NCBI GenBank assembly: GCA_017407755.1
Contig: JAFQVY010000001.1
Coordinates: 1-64,000, forward strand
DNA from: Clostridia bacterium
GTDB lineage: Bacteria; Bacillota; Clostridia; Oscillospirales; Acutalibacteraceae
DNA length: 64,000 bases
Direction: 5' to 3'
Of the stretch, positions 35,083-43,667 are shown piece after piece. The notes under the pieces are model-generated. The model was not told where the DNA came from and ran no database searches. It saw only the letters and a list, made by a program, of their open reading frames with translations. The translations under genes and the position numbers were made by a program. Positions within the stretch are counted from its first letter, which is position 1, and every line of letters begins with the position of its first letter.

Positions 35083-36353
35083 TCACCCTCCTTTGAACTT
35101 AAAATATAAATTGTATCCAAGGTAAGTTTGTTAGCCACTTCAACAACCTGTTCTCTTGTAACTGAGTTAAATTTAGCTGTGATTTCTTCAACCGTTAAAA
35201 ACTCAGGCTCTGTAAGCTGGGAAACAAACCACTCCTCGTTGCCTGTAACGGTGTCGCATATACTTACAAAATCGCTTGCCACAGAAAGCTTTGCAAGGCG
35301 TAAGTCCTCGTCGGTGAAGTTTCCGTTTTTAATCTGTTCAAGCTCGTTAATCACTGCATCAACAGTACGCTGAGTGTTAGCATTTTCCACGCCGCTTTCA
35401 ACAGTTAAAATGCCCTTAAAGCGGTTATATCGGCTGAAGCAATAGTAGCAAAGGCTGAGTTTTTCGCGGATATTAAGGAAAAACTTGGAGCGAGTACCTG
35501 AGCCCAAGATAACATTCATAAGCCGCATTGCAAAGACGTCTTCGTCATCTTTACTGCAATTTGTTCTAAAGCCCATAAGCATTTTTGCCTGAGCAATGTC
35601 CATAGTTTCAAAAACCTTACTGACTTCTTTTGCTTTTCGTACAATCTCGGTATGAAGTTCTTCGGGCTTTCTTTCTATTGATACAAACTTTTCTTTAAAG
35701 ATTTTCTTTGCACTTTCAGCAGGTGCTCCGCCTACATAAAACACTTCAAAGGAAGCACCCTTAAGCATTCTGTCCCAAGCTTTTTTCAGGCTTTCGGGGG
35801 TACATTTAAGAATATCCTCACGGCTGCCGTAGCGTTTAATTCCAAAAGCCTCGTCTTTGCACATAAGCTCAATAAGACGGGCGTTTGCATAAATACGCTT
35901 GTCGTTAAACTCGGAGTCGGCAAGGTCAATAAGCTGACGACGCTCCTGCTCAACCTCATTTTTATCAAACACATTGTTTTTAAAATTAGGCTCAAAAAGC
36001 ACCTTTAAGAGAAGCTCTGAAAGTTCTTTGGATACCACGTCGCCGTCTAAGGCATAGCGGTCATCAATACCTGCAATGGAAAAGGTAAGTGCAAGGGTCT
36101 CGCCTATTTTGCGAACTCCTGCAGAAAGAGAGGCACCGTAAAGAGAGCTGAGCTTTTTTGAAAGTGCAGTAAAATCGGGAAACTCCTCACAAGAGCGTGT
36201 AAGGACTTGTGTAAGCAAAGCAAAATCCGAAGCACTTTCTTTTTCTAAAGGTAAAAGTGCAATGGCAGTAAGGCGCATGGTCTTGAACCTGTCCACGTTA
36301 ATCTCGTTAAAATATACGTTATCCGCAAGGCGTGTGCGAATATTTGTGCTCAT
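35079..36353 (-). CDS. M16-like protein lacking the zinc motif, YmfF-like
   Basis: A 424-residue M16-fold protein. I start it at MSTNIRTRL, which has GGAGATG upstream; a longer reading adds 47 residues that run into intergenic sequence. Where active members have HxxEH, this one has RSCEEFPDF, so it lacks the zinc ligands and is probably the structural partner of the next gene. It opens the M16-M16-lgt/folD gene string. Confidence 0.82.
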   Translation of the reverse strand: MSTNIRTRLADNVYFNEINVDRFKTMRLTAIALLPLEKESASDFALLTQVLTRSCEEFPDFTALSKKLSSLYGASLSAGVRKIGETLALTFSIAGIDDRYALDGDVVSKELSELLLKVLFEPNFKNNVFDKNEVEQERRQLIDLADSEFNDKRIYANARLIELMCKDEAFGIKRYGSREDILKCTPESLKKAWDRMLKGASFEVFYVGGAPAESAKKIFKEKFVSIERKPEELHTEIVRKAKEVSKVFETMDIAQAKMLMGFRTNCSKDDEDVFAMRLMNVILGSGTRSKFFLNIREKLSLCYYCFSRYNRFKGILTVESGVENANTQRTVDAVINELEQIKNGNFTDEDLRLAKLSVASDFVSICDTVTGNEEWFVSQLTEPEFLTVEEITAKFNSVTREQVVEVANKLTLDTIYILSSKEGE

Positions 36354-36439
36354 AAAATCATCTCCGTTATTACTTGGATATTTTATTATTGTATCACAAA
36401 GTTTTCGGATATTAAAGACTTTTTGAAAATAAAATGCAA

Positions 36440-36467
36440 AAGCTCCTCTTAAAAACAAGAGGAGCTT
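36440..36467 (-). terminator. Terminator of the acyl ligase gene
   Basis: Perfect 11-bp stem AAGCTCCTCTT/AAGAGGAGCTT with a 6-base loop, then TTTGCATTTTATTTTC on the minus strand. Confidence 0.8.
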
Positions 36468-36474
36468 AAAACAA

Positions 36475-38112
36475 TTATGATTTATTCTGTGCATCTACAA
36501 GGCCTGCGCCGCCGTAAAGCTCGCGGAGCTTGGGCTTTTCGATTTTGCCTGTGGGGTTACGGGGTACATCTGCAAAGATAATTCTGTGAGGACGCTTGTA
36601 GCGGGGTAAATCCATACAGAAGTTATTGATGTCCTCCTCAGTTGCGGTAAAGCCTTCTTTAATCTGGATAACTGCGGCGGCAATTTCGCCAAGACGTTTG
36701 TCAGGCAGACCGATAACCGCAACGTCGCCGATTGCATTGTAACCTCTTAAGAAGTCCTCAATCTGAACGGGATAAAGGTTTTCACCGCCTGAGATAATAA
36801 CGTCCTTTTTACGGTCAACAAGGAAGATAAAGCCGTCTTCGTCTTCTTTAGCCATATCGCCTGTAAAGAGCCAACCGTTTTTGATAGAAGCGGCTGTTGC
36901 GGCTTCGTCGTTATAGTAGCACTCCATAACACCGGGGCCTTTTACACAAAGCTCGCCAACCTCGCCCTGATTGACAACATTACCGTTTTCGTCAACAATC
37001 TTAACTTTCCAGCCGTAGCCAGCCTTGCCGATAGCACCAACCTTGTGAATATTCTCAACACCAAGGTGAACACAGCCGGGACCGATAGACTCTGAAAGGC
37101 CGTAGTTTGTGTCATACTGATGAGAGGGGAAGTATTCCTTCCACTTCTTTATAAGGCTCATGGGAACAGGCTGAGCACCTATGTGCATAAGTCTCCACTG
37201 CTCCAAATTATAATCCTCAATTTTAAAATCTCCTCTGTCAAGGGCATTTAAAATATCCTGTGCCCAAGGAACCAAGAGCCATACGATAGTACATTTTTCG
37301 TTAGAAACGGCGTTAAGCACAAACTCAGGCTTAGTGCCCTTTAAGAGTACGGTTTTACCGCCCACCAAGAGACTGCCGAACCAATGCATTTTTGCACCTG
37401 TATGGTAAAGAGGAGGAATGCAAAGGAAAACGTCATCTTTAGTCTGGCCGTGGTGATTCTGCTCAACCTTACAGGAATGAGTAAGGCTTCTGTGTCTATG
37501 TAAAATCGCCTTGGGAAAGCCTGTTGTGCCTGAGGAAAAGTAAATGGCACCGAAGTCTTCTTCGTCAATTAAAATTTCGGGCGATTTAGAGGAGCAGTCT
37601 GCGGTCATTTCAGAATATGACTCGGCAAATGTAGGGCAAGTGTCACTGCCTGCAAAAATAAGCAGACGGTTTACGCTTATTTTTGCCTCGATATTTTCAA
37701 CTCGGCCGATAAACTCAGAACCGAACACAAGAGCGTCGGTCTCAGCAAGGTTTAAGCAATACTCGATTTCGTCGCTTGTATAACGGAAGTTAAGAGGCAC
37801 TGCAATAGCACCCGTTTTGAGAATACCAAAGTAAATAGGAAGCCACTCGATACAGTTCATAAGAAGAATTGCAACCTTGTCGCCCTTTTTGATGCCACGC
37901 TCCAAAAGTGCATTGGCAAAGCGGTTAGCCTTTTCGTTAAAAACATTCCAGCTTATTTCTCGCCTGTAATAGTTCTTTTCGGTTTCCTGCACGAGGCTAT
38001 AGTCCCTCCAAGTAAGACGGCGGGTTTCGGGAACACCGGGGTTAATTTCAACAAGAGCAACGTCCCCCCCATAAAGTCGGGCATTTCGCTCAAGCATTTC
38101 CATAATTGTCAT
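36475..38112 (-). CDS. AMP-forming acyl-CoA synthetase/ligase
   Basis: A 545-residue class I adenylate-forming enzyme (start chosen at MTIMEML, with AAAAGGTGATT upstream; upstream codons lie in the T-box terminator). The motifs are complete: the phosphate loop IYFSSGTTGFPKA, YGLSESIGPG, the adenosine-binding TGDMAKEDEDGF, the hinge DRKKDVIISGGENLYP and the catalytic Lys in PRNPTGKIEKPK. It most resembles medium/long-chain fatty acid or aryl acid CoA ligases; the acid is unknown. The striking point is its control: a full T-box leader with an AAC-like specifier precedes it, as if expression answered uncharged tRNA-Asn. It has its own promoter and terminator. Confidence 0.88.
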   Translation of the reverse strand: MTIMEMLERNARLYGGDVALVEINPGVPETRRLTWRDYSLVQETEKNYYRREISWNVFNEKANRFANALLERGIKKGDKVAILLMNCIEWLPIYFGILKTGAIAVPLNFRYTSDEIEYCLNLAETDALVFGSEFIGRVENIEAKISVNRLLIFAGSDTCPTFAESYSEMTADCSSKSPEILIDEEDFGAIYFSSGTTGFPKAILHRHRSLTHSCKVEQNHHGQTKDDVFLCIPPLYHTGAKMHWFGSLLVGGKTVLLKGTKPEFVLNAVSNEKCTIVWLLVPWAQDILNALDRGDFKIEDYNLEQWRLMHIGAQPVPMSLIKKWKEYFPSHQYDTNYGLSESIGPGCVHLGVENIHKVGAIGKAGYGWKVKIVDENGNVVNQGEVGELCVKGPGVMECYYNDEAATAASIKNGWLFTGDMAKEDEDGFIFLVDRKKDVIISGGENLYPVQIEDFLRGYNAIGDVAVIGLPDKRLGEIAAAVIQIKEGFTATEEDINNFCMDLPRYKRPHRIIFADVPRNPTGKIEKPKLRELYGGAGLVDAQNKS

Positions 38113-38409
38113 CACAATCACCTTTTGAATAAAATAAAAAGCCCTCAAAAGAAAACTTCCTTTGAGGGCGAAAAAGTCGCGGTACCACCTCAGTTTGCCT
38201 TTACCTTGCGGCAAAAGCCTCTGCGAGTAAAATACTCACTGCTATAACGGGCTTACCCGTAACAGCCTACACAGGACAAAAGTCCCTTCGGTGTTATGCT
38301 AACGAAAGGTATTGGGGAAAAAACTGCCATCGGCTTGCACCAACCGCCGACTCTCTGAAGTACAGAAATAATCCTTACTTATTTTCGCTCACTGCATTTA
38401 CAAATATTA
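38113..38409 (-). promoter_or_regulatory. T-box leader upstream of the acyl ligase gene
   Basis: The minus strand carries a standard T-box. Stem I begins with AGAGAGTCGGCGGTTGGTG and ends near AACACCGAAGGGAC. The conserved T-box GAGGTGGTACCGCG lies at 38178-38191, and a terminator hairpin GCCCTC...GAGGGC with a T run at 38141-38169. In known T-boxes the specifier codon lies just before ACC, which gives AAC (Asn) here. The element class is firm; the specifier is read by eye. Confidence 0.88.
38141..38169 (-). terminator. T-box-controlled terminator hairpin
   Basis: Stem GCCCTCAAAGGA/TCTTTTGAGGGC with TTTTTATTTT on the minus strand. The antiterminator formed with the upstream T-box sequence would compete with it. 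Confidence 0.85.
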
Positions 38410-38415
38410 ACAAAG

Positions 38416-38444
38416 ATTATAACACCCAAGCACACTAATGTCAA
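38416..38444 (-). promoter_or_regulatory. Promoter of the T-box transcript
   Basis: TTGACA (38439-38444), 17-base spacer, TATAAT (38416-38421) on the minus strand, both perfect. It lies just after the stop of the CDF transporter gene. Confidence 0.85.
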
Positions 38445-38448
38445 CGCT

Positions 38449-39618
38449 TTAATTTATAAAAGGGCGGTCAATCTGCACCACGGCGTTGCAGTTTTTAAGA
38501 TTTGCACTTACTAAATCGCAGATTTCCTTTTTAAGCTTATTGTCGTCAGCCTTTACAGAGTGCGGAACAACAGCGTCAAAAATAAGGTTTGTGTGTGTTA
38601 CACCGGGAACCATTCTAAAGTCGTGGATAGTAACGTCTTCGTGCAGGGTCTTTACGATTTTTGCTACTGACATTCTATAAGAGTTTGTAACCTCGTTGTC
38701 GGTTTCAACAGGGTCCATGTGAATAACTGCAAGTGTGCCGTAAACCTCGGCTATTTCCTGCTCTATAAGGTCGATTTCGTCGTGAAGCTCGTAAATGTCG
38801 CCCTTGCCGTCAACCTCGGCGTGAAGTGAAAGAATCTGTCTGCCGGGGCCGTAATCGTGAACAATCAGGTCGTGAATGCCGATTACAACAGGATGAGCCA
38901 AAACGGTTTTTTCGATTGCTTCTACAAACTCTTTTTCAGGAGGTGCTCCAAGTAAAAGCTTTAAGGTTTCCATTGCGGACTTAAAACCTGCAAAAAGGAT
39001 AAACAATGAAACAAGAACACCGCACCAACCGTCTATCATAATATCAAAATAAACTCCGATAACAAGAGACAAAAGCACAACTGCAGTTGCTATTGAGTCG
39101 GAAATACAGTCCATAGCTGTTGCTTTCATACCTGCACTGTTAATCTGCTTTCCTACTGTGCGGTTATAGAAAAACATATAAAGCTTAACAAGAATAGATG
39201 CACCTAAAATTATTGCAGAAAGCACCCAATTTTCCCCTATTGGTTCAGGATTAATGATTTTGCTTATAGAGGAGGTCATAAGCTCAACGCCTACTACAAT
39301 AATAATAACCGACACCAAAAGGCCCGAAATATACTCAAACCTGCCGTGGCCGAAGGGGTGCTCAGGGTCAGGCTTTTTTCCTGCAAAGCGAAAACCGATT
39401 AAGGTAATAAGAGAGGAGCCTGCATCGGAAAGGTTGTTGAAAGCATCTGCAGTAATTGCAATGGAGCCTGCAAAGGTACCTGCCAGAAGCTTACCCAAAA
39501 ACAAAAGAATGTTAAGAGCAATTCCTGCAATACTGCAAAGAGCTCCCCATGCACGCCTGCCTTCAGCACTTTCTTTGCTTTTATTTTTAAGAAAAATTCT
39601 ACCCAAAATACTTATCAT
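38449..39618 (-). CDS. Cation diffusion facilitator (CDF) transporter
   Basis: A 389-residue metal/proton antiporter. I start it at MISILGRIF, with AGGCAGGAT upstream, because the 26 extra upstream codons overlap the potassium channel regulator gene. Six membrane segments follow; the metal-site residues are in ADAFNNLSDAGSS (helix 2) and in the later AMDCISDSIAT. HPFGHGRFEY marks the loop between them. The C-terminal cytosolic domain (ending KNCNAVVQIDRPF) is the usual CDF dimer domain. The metal (Zn, Mn, Fe or Co) cannot be named from sequence. It is 19 bases after the trkA-like gene. Confidence 0.88.
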   Translation of the reverse strand: MISILGRIFLKNKSKESAEGRRAWGALCSIAGIALNILLFLGKLLAGTFAGSIAITADAFNNLSDAGSSLITLIGFRFAGKKPDPEHPFGHGRFEYISGLLVSVIIIVVGVELMTSSISKIINPEPIGENWVLSAIILGASILVKLYMFFYNRTVGKQINSAGMKATAMDCISDSIATAVVLLSLVIGVYFDIMIDGWCGVLVSLFILFAGFKSAMETLKLLLGAPPEKEFVEAIEKTVLAHPVVIGIHDLIVHDYGPGRQILSLHAEVDGKGDIYELHDEIDLIEQEIAEVYGTLAVIHMDPVETDNEVTNSYRMSVAKIVKTLHEDVTIHDFRMVPGVTHTNLIFDAVVPHSVKADDNKLKKEICDLVSANLKNCNAVVQIDRPFIN

Positions 39619-39637
39619 ATAAAAATCCTGCCTGTGT

Positions 39638-40285
39638 TTATTTTGAAGCCAGCTTATAAACCCTGTCTGCTCTGCCGATAACCACCAGATGCTCACCGCT
39701 TAAAAATGTATAGTCAGCAGTAAGCTCGGTATCAAGCTTGCCTGAACGTTTAACCGCAATAATGTTGACAGAGTATTTACGCCTTACGTCAACCTCGCCT
39801 ACGGTTTTGCCAACCCAAGCCTCAGGCACAGGAATTTCATAAACCGCGTAGTCTTCGGCAAGCTCGATATAGTCGAAAATATTTTTAACGTTGAGTCTGA
39901 TTGCGGTTTTTTCGGCAACATCACGCTCAGGGTAAATAACCTGGTCTGCGCCGATTTTTTTAAGCAGGTTTGCATGTCTTTCAGAACCAGCCTTTGCAAT
40001 AACACACTTGGCACCGTATTCTTTTAAAAGTGCGGTGATTTCCATTGCCGACTGAAAATTAGTACCCACGGCAACAACACAGTAATCAAAATTAGAAACA
40101 CCTAAGGAGCTTATTACGTTTTCGTCTGAGCAGTCGCAGATTCTTGAGTCTTCAAATTCATTTGAATAACGTTCAACAAGTTCTTCGTTTATGTCAGCAA
40201 CCAGAACGTCGTTTCCAAGCTGAGAAAACTTAAGTGCCAGATGATAGCCGAATCTGCCTAAGCCGATTACAAGAATAGATTTCAT
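39638..40285 (-). CDS. Potassium uptake regulatory protein (KtrA/TrkA, RCK domain)
   Basis: A 215-residue cytosolic gating subunit. The N-terminal Rossmann RCK domain has the nucleotide-binding GLGRFGYHLA (residues 7-16) and an acidic end to strand 2 (VADINEE). The C-terminal TrkA_C domain starts near residue 140. It should form a ring on the membrane subunit encoded just upstream and respond to ATP/ADP or c-di-AMP. The length (about 220) is that of KtrA and not the double-domain TrkA. Confidence 0.92.
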   Translation of the reverse strand: MKSILVIGLGRFGYHLALKFSQLGNDVLVADINEELVERYSNEFEDSRICDCSDENVISSLGVSNFDYCVVAVGTNFQSAMEITALLKEYGAKCVIAKAGSERHANLLKKIGADQVIYPERDVAEKTAIRLNVKNIFDYIELAEDYAVYEIPVPEAWVGKTVGEVDVRRKYSVNIIAVKRSGKLDTELTADYTFLSGEHLVVIGRADRVYKLASK

Positions 40286-40297
40286 AATATAAACCTC

Positions 40298-41635
40298 TTA
40301 TCCGATTAATACTTGCTCTGCGGGACGCTTTACCGATACCTGCTTACGCTTTTCTGCAAGGGTAAGCATAAGGGTAAGTCCGCCGATTCTGCCTGCATAC
40401 ATAAGCAGAATTATAATATATTTTGAAGCTGTTGAAAGCTCAGGAGTAATTCCCATAGTAACACCTACGGTACCCATTGCCGACACCGCCTCAAAAACGA
40501 TACTCGTCATTGAAAAAGGCTCTATTGCGCACATAGCCATTACGGCAAACGAGAGCACAAGAACATAGATAACCACAACGGCACTTGCCTGACGGGCGGT
40601 TTTTTCTTCAAGACGCTTTTTGAAAACCGTAATATAATTGCTTCTTCTTGCTGAAGAAAAAGCCGATAAAACAAGGACGGCAAAAGTGGTTGTCTTTACA
40701 CCGCCTGCGGTAGAGCCGGGGCTTCCGCCGATAAACATTAACAAACAGAAAATAACCACTGTGCTATGGCTGATGCTTGACAAATCGGCGGTATTAAATC
40801 CTGCGGTACGGGGAGTTACGGACTGAAAGAAGGAAACAATCCACTTTTTGTATTCAGGCATACCCGAAAGCACGCCGTTGTGCTCAAAGACATAGAAAAG
40901 GACTGTTCCTAATATAAGAAGAACGCCTGTTGTAACAAGCACAACCTTTGAATGCAGTGAATATTTGTTAAGCTTTTGGCGGAAATTGAAAATATCGTTC
41001 CAGACAATAAATCCGATACCGCCGATAATAATAAGGGCACAAATTGTAAGGTTTACCAATATATCGTCATAAAAAAGAGTAAGGGACGAAAATGGCTCAA
41101 ACCTGCCCATTAAATCAAAACCTGCATTGCAAAAGGCTGAAACCGAATGAAACACAGCATTATAAATTCCCCTTAAAAAGCCCATTTTGGGAATAAAACG
41201 AATACTTAAAAGCACTGCACCCGAAACCTCGGTAATAAATGTGCCGTAAAGAATTTTGCGAATCATTTTAATAACACCCTTAAGCTCCAAGGAGCCGGAG
41301 GATTCCATTAACAGCCGTCTCTCACGAAGTCCTATTCTACGTTTAAGAAGAAAAGAAAACATAGTGATAATGGTCATAAATCCCAAGCCGCCGATTTGAA
41401 TAAGGGTAATTATAATAGTCTGCCCGAAAAGCGACCAATGGGTAAAGGTGTCGTAGACAATAAGTCCCGTTACACAGGTAGCAGAGGTAGAGGTGAAAAG
41501 TGCATTTGTAAAAGGGGTCCACTCTCCGCTTTTGGCAGATATGGGTAGCATCAGAAGAAATGCTCCCAAAATTATAAGCAATGCAAAGCCAATTGTAATT
41601 ACCTTGGTATAGGTAAGCTTAATCCGCTTTTTCAT
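40298..41635 (-). CDS. Potassium transporter membrane subunit (KtrB/TrkH)
   Basis: A 445-residue protein with four M1-P-M2 repeats. Selectivity-filter-like turns are visible as TSATCVTGLIVYD, SAFCNAGFDLMG, TPRTAGFNTADL and SAMGTVGVTMG. The Gly after each turn is the filter position. It works with the RCK protein 12 bases downstream. AGGAGG precedes the ATG. It carries out K+ uptake, probably Na+-coupled as in KtrB; the coupling ion is inferred. Confidence 0.92.
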   Translation of the reverse strand: MKKRIKLTYTKVITIGFALLIILGAFLLMLPISAKSGEWTPFTNALFTSTSATCVTGLIVYDTFTHWSLFGQTIIITLIQIGGLGFMTIITMFSFLLKRRIGLRERRLLMESSGSLELKGVIKMIRKILYGTFITEVSGAVLLSIRFIPKMGFLRGIYNAVFHSVSAFCNAGFDLMGRFEPFSSLTLFYDDILVNLTICALIIIGGIGFIVWNDIFNFRQKLNKYSLHSKVVLVTTGVLLILGTVLFYVFEHNGVLSGMPEYKKWIVSFFQSVTPRTAGFNTADLSSISHSTVVIFCLLMFIGGSPGSTAGGVKTTTFAVLVLSAFSSARRSNYITVFKKRLEEKTARQASAVVVIYVLVLSFAVMAMCAIEPFSMTSIVFEAVSAMGTVGVTMGITPELSTASKYIIILLMYAGRIGGLTLMLTLAEKRKQVSVKRPAEQVLIG

Positions 41636-41647
41636 AAAGCCTCCTGA

Positions 41648-43534
41648 TTATAAGAGCAAATCGCAAATCTGTGAGCTTAATTTCACAGGATCTTTGATTT
41701 CAAGTCCGCTTATAAGGCGAGCCTGAGCGTAGAGGATTTCGGTATAAGCCGTAAGCTTTTCCTTGTCGCTTTCAAATAGATTTTTAAGGGTATCCTTAAG
41801 CTTATGGCTCATATTAATTTCGAGAACAGTCTGAGCAACAGCCATACCCTCGCTTCCGGGAAGCTGAGAAAGCACCCTTGCCATTTCGGCAGAAAGATAA
41901 CCTTCGCTTATTAAGCTTACGGGATGCTCGCCAACTGTGTTAGAAAAGCGAACCGACTTAACCTCGCCCTTAAGTACCTCGCCCATAAAGTCAAGGAGGT
42001 CTTTACTTTCTTCGTTTAAGGTTTTTACGCTTTCTTTTTCGTCGTCAGAAGAAAGGTCAAGATTGCCGGAGGTAACGTTTACAAAATCCTTGCCTGCAAA
42101 ATTCATAAGGGTAGTTGCTACAAACTCGTCAACCTCATCTGTAAAGAGCAATACGTCATATCCCTTTGAGCGTACAAGGGTTGTTCTTGGCAGGCTTTGT
42201 GCAAGCTCCTCCGTAGCGGCAGAAGCGTAATAAATAGCCTTCTGGTCTTCTGGCATTGCATCGCAATATTCTTTTAAAGAAATAAACTTATCTGTTGCAC
42301 TTGACTTGAACACCAATAAATCCTTTAAGGTGTCCTTGTGTGCACCGTACTCGTTATAAACGCCAAATTTAAGCACGGCACCGAACTCTTTAAAGAAAGC
42401 GGTGTACTTTTCCCTATCCTGCTCTAAAAGCTTTAAAAGCTCTGTGCGGATTTTCTTCTCAAGGCTTTTTGCGATGGTTCTGAGCTGATAATTCTGCTGC
42501 AAGGTCTCACGGGAAATGTTAAGGGTAAGGTCAGAACTATCTACAACGCCCTTTACGAAATTGAAATAATCAGGCAGTAAATCGGAACACTTGTCCATAA
42601 TCATAACGCCGTTAGAATAAAGGGTTAAGCCCTTCTCGTAGCTCTTTGAATAATAATCAAAGGGAGCCTTAGAAGGAATAAACATCAAAGTTTCATACTC
42701 TACAGTACCCTCAATGTGAGCCTGAATGGTCTTTATGGGAGCGTTGTAATCGTAAAAGGTTGCCTTGTAAAAATCAGCATACTGCTCGTCGGTAACTTCA
42801 TTTGAAGATTTATGCCAGAGAGGCACCATAGAGTTAAGCGTCTGGTTTTCAACTACTGTTTCGTACTTAGGTTCGGCGTTTTCACCATCACTTTCTACGG
42901 GTCTTGTAATTTCCATATCCATACGGATTGGGTAGCGGATATAGTCGGAATAACGCTTTATAAGCTCTTTAATCTTATACTGGTCTAAAAACTCAGTGAA
43001 ATTCTCGGTTTCAGTATCCTCTTTGATGTAAAGAGTAATTTCAGAGCCGAAAGGCTCATAGTCGCAGGGAGTGATTGTGTAGCCCTCTGTGCCCTTGCTT
43101 TCCCAGCAGAAGGCTTCATCAGAGCCTATGGCGTGAGTGCGCACGGTTATCTTTTTACTTACCATAAAAGCCGAGTAAAAGCCGACGCCAAACTGACCGA
43201 TTATGCTTATATTTTCATCGTTATTTTCAGATTTAAAGGCACCTGAACCTGAATGAGCAATGGTAGAAAGGTTTTCTTCAAGCTCTTTGTCGGTCATTCC
43301 GCAACCGTTGTCAACGATTTTAATAATGCGGTTTTCCTTATCAATAGAAATATCGATGCCGTACTTCTCACGCTCAAGAGCAAAAGAAGCATCGGTAAGT
43401 GAGCGGAAATATCTTTTATCGATAGCATCACTGGCGTTTGAAATAAGCTCTCTTAAAAAAATCTCTCTGTTGGTATAAACAGAGTTAATCATCATATCCA
43501 GCATCTTTTTGGATTCTGTTTTAAACTGTCTCAT
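41648..43534 (-). CDS. htpG: Molecular chaperone HtpG (Hsp90)
   Basis: A 628-residue cytosolic ATP-dependent chaperone. The N-terminal GHKL domain has LRELISNASDAIDK, the Asp of VDNGCGMT and the lid GQFGVGFYSAF. The middle domain contains the catalytic Arg segment (LNISRETLQQN), and a C-terminal dimer domain follows. GGAGG lies a few bases upstream of the ATG. A TTGACT/17/TAAAAT promoter serves it, with no CIRCE element seen. The Ktr genes follow 12 bases downstream. Confidence 0.96.
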   Translation of the reverse strand: MRQFKTESKKMLDMMINSVYTNREIFLRELISNASDAIDKRYFRSLTDASFALEREKYGIDISIDKENRIIKIVDNGCGMTDKELEENLSTIAHSGSGAFKSENNDENISIIGQFGVGFYSAFMVSKKITVRTHAIGSDEAFCWESKGTEGYTITPCDYEPFGSEITLYIKEDTETENFTEFLDQYKIKELIKRYSDYIRYPIRMDMEITRPVESDGENAEPKYETVVENQTLNSMVPLWHKSSNEVTDEQYADFYKATFYDYNAPIKTIQAHIEGTVEYETLMFIPSKAPFDYYSKSYEKGLTLYSNGVMIMDKCSDLLPDYFNFVKGVVDSSDLTLNISRETLQQNYQLRTIAKSLEKKIRTELLKLLEQDREKYTAFFKEFGAVLKFGVYNEYGAHKDTLKDLLVFKSSATDKFISLKEYCDAMPEDQKAIYYASAATEELAQSLPRTTLVRSKGYDVLLFTDEVDEFVATTLMNFAGKDFVNVTSGNLDLSSDDEKESVKTLNEESKDLLDFMGEVLKGEVKSVRFSNTVGEHPVSLISEGYLSAEMARVLSQLPGSEGMAVAQTVLEINMSHKLKDTLKNLFESDKEKLTAYTEILYAQARLISGLEIKDPVKLSSQICDLLL

Positions 43535-43569
43535 TTACATATTCCTCCAAAGTAAAATATTACCATAAT

Positions 43570-43598
43570 ATTTTAGTCCCTTAAAAATGTAAAGTCAA
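43570..43598 (-). promoter_or_regulatory. Promoter of htpG
   Basis: TTGACT (43593-43598), 17-base spacer, TAAAAT (43570-43575) on the minus strand. It is back to back with the promoter of the MFS gene. Confidence 0.7.
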
Positions 43599-43607
43599 TA
43601 GTAATAC

Positions 43608-43636
43608 TTGAAACAAACTGTGAACTATGATAGTAT
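43608..43636 (+). promoter_or_regulatory. Promoter of the MFS transporter gene
   Basis: TTGAAA (43608-43613), 17-base spacer, TAGTAT (43631-43636). The distance supports a translation start downstream of 43650. Confidence 0.5.
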
Positions 43637-43667
43637 ACTTGGAAATAATATGAACGGAGATTTAAGT

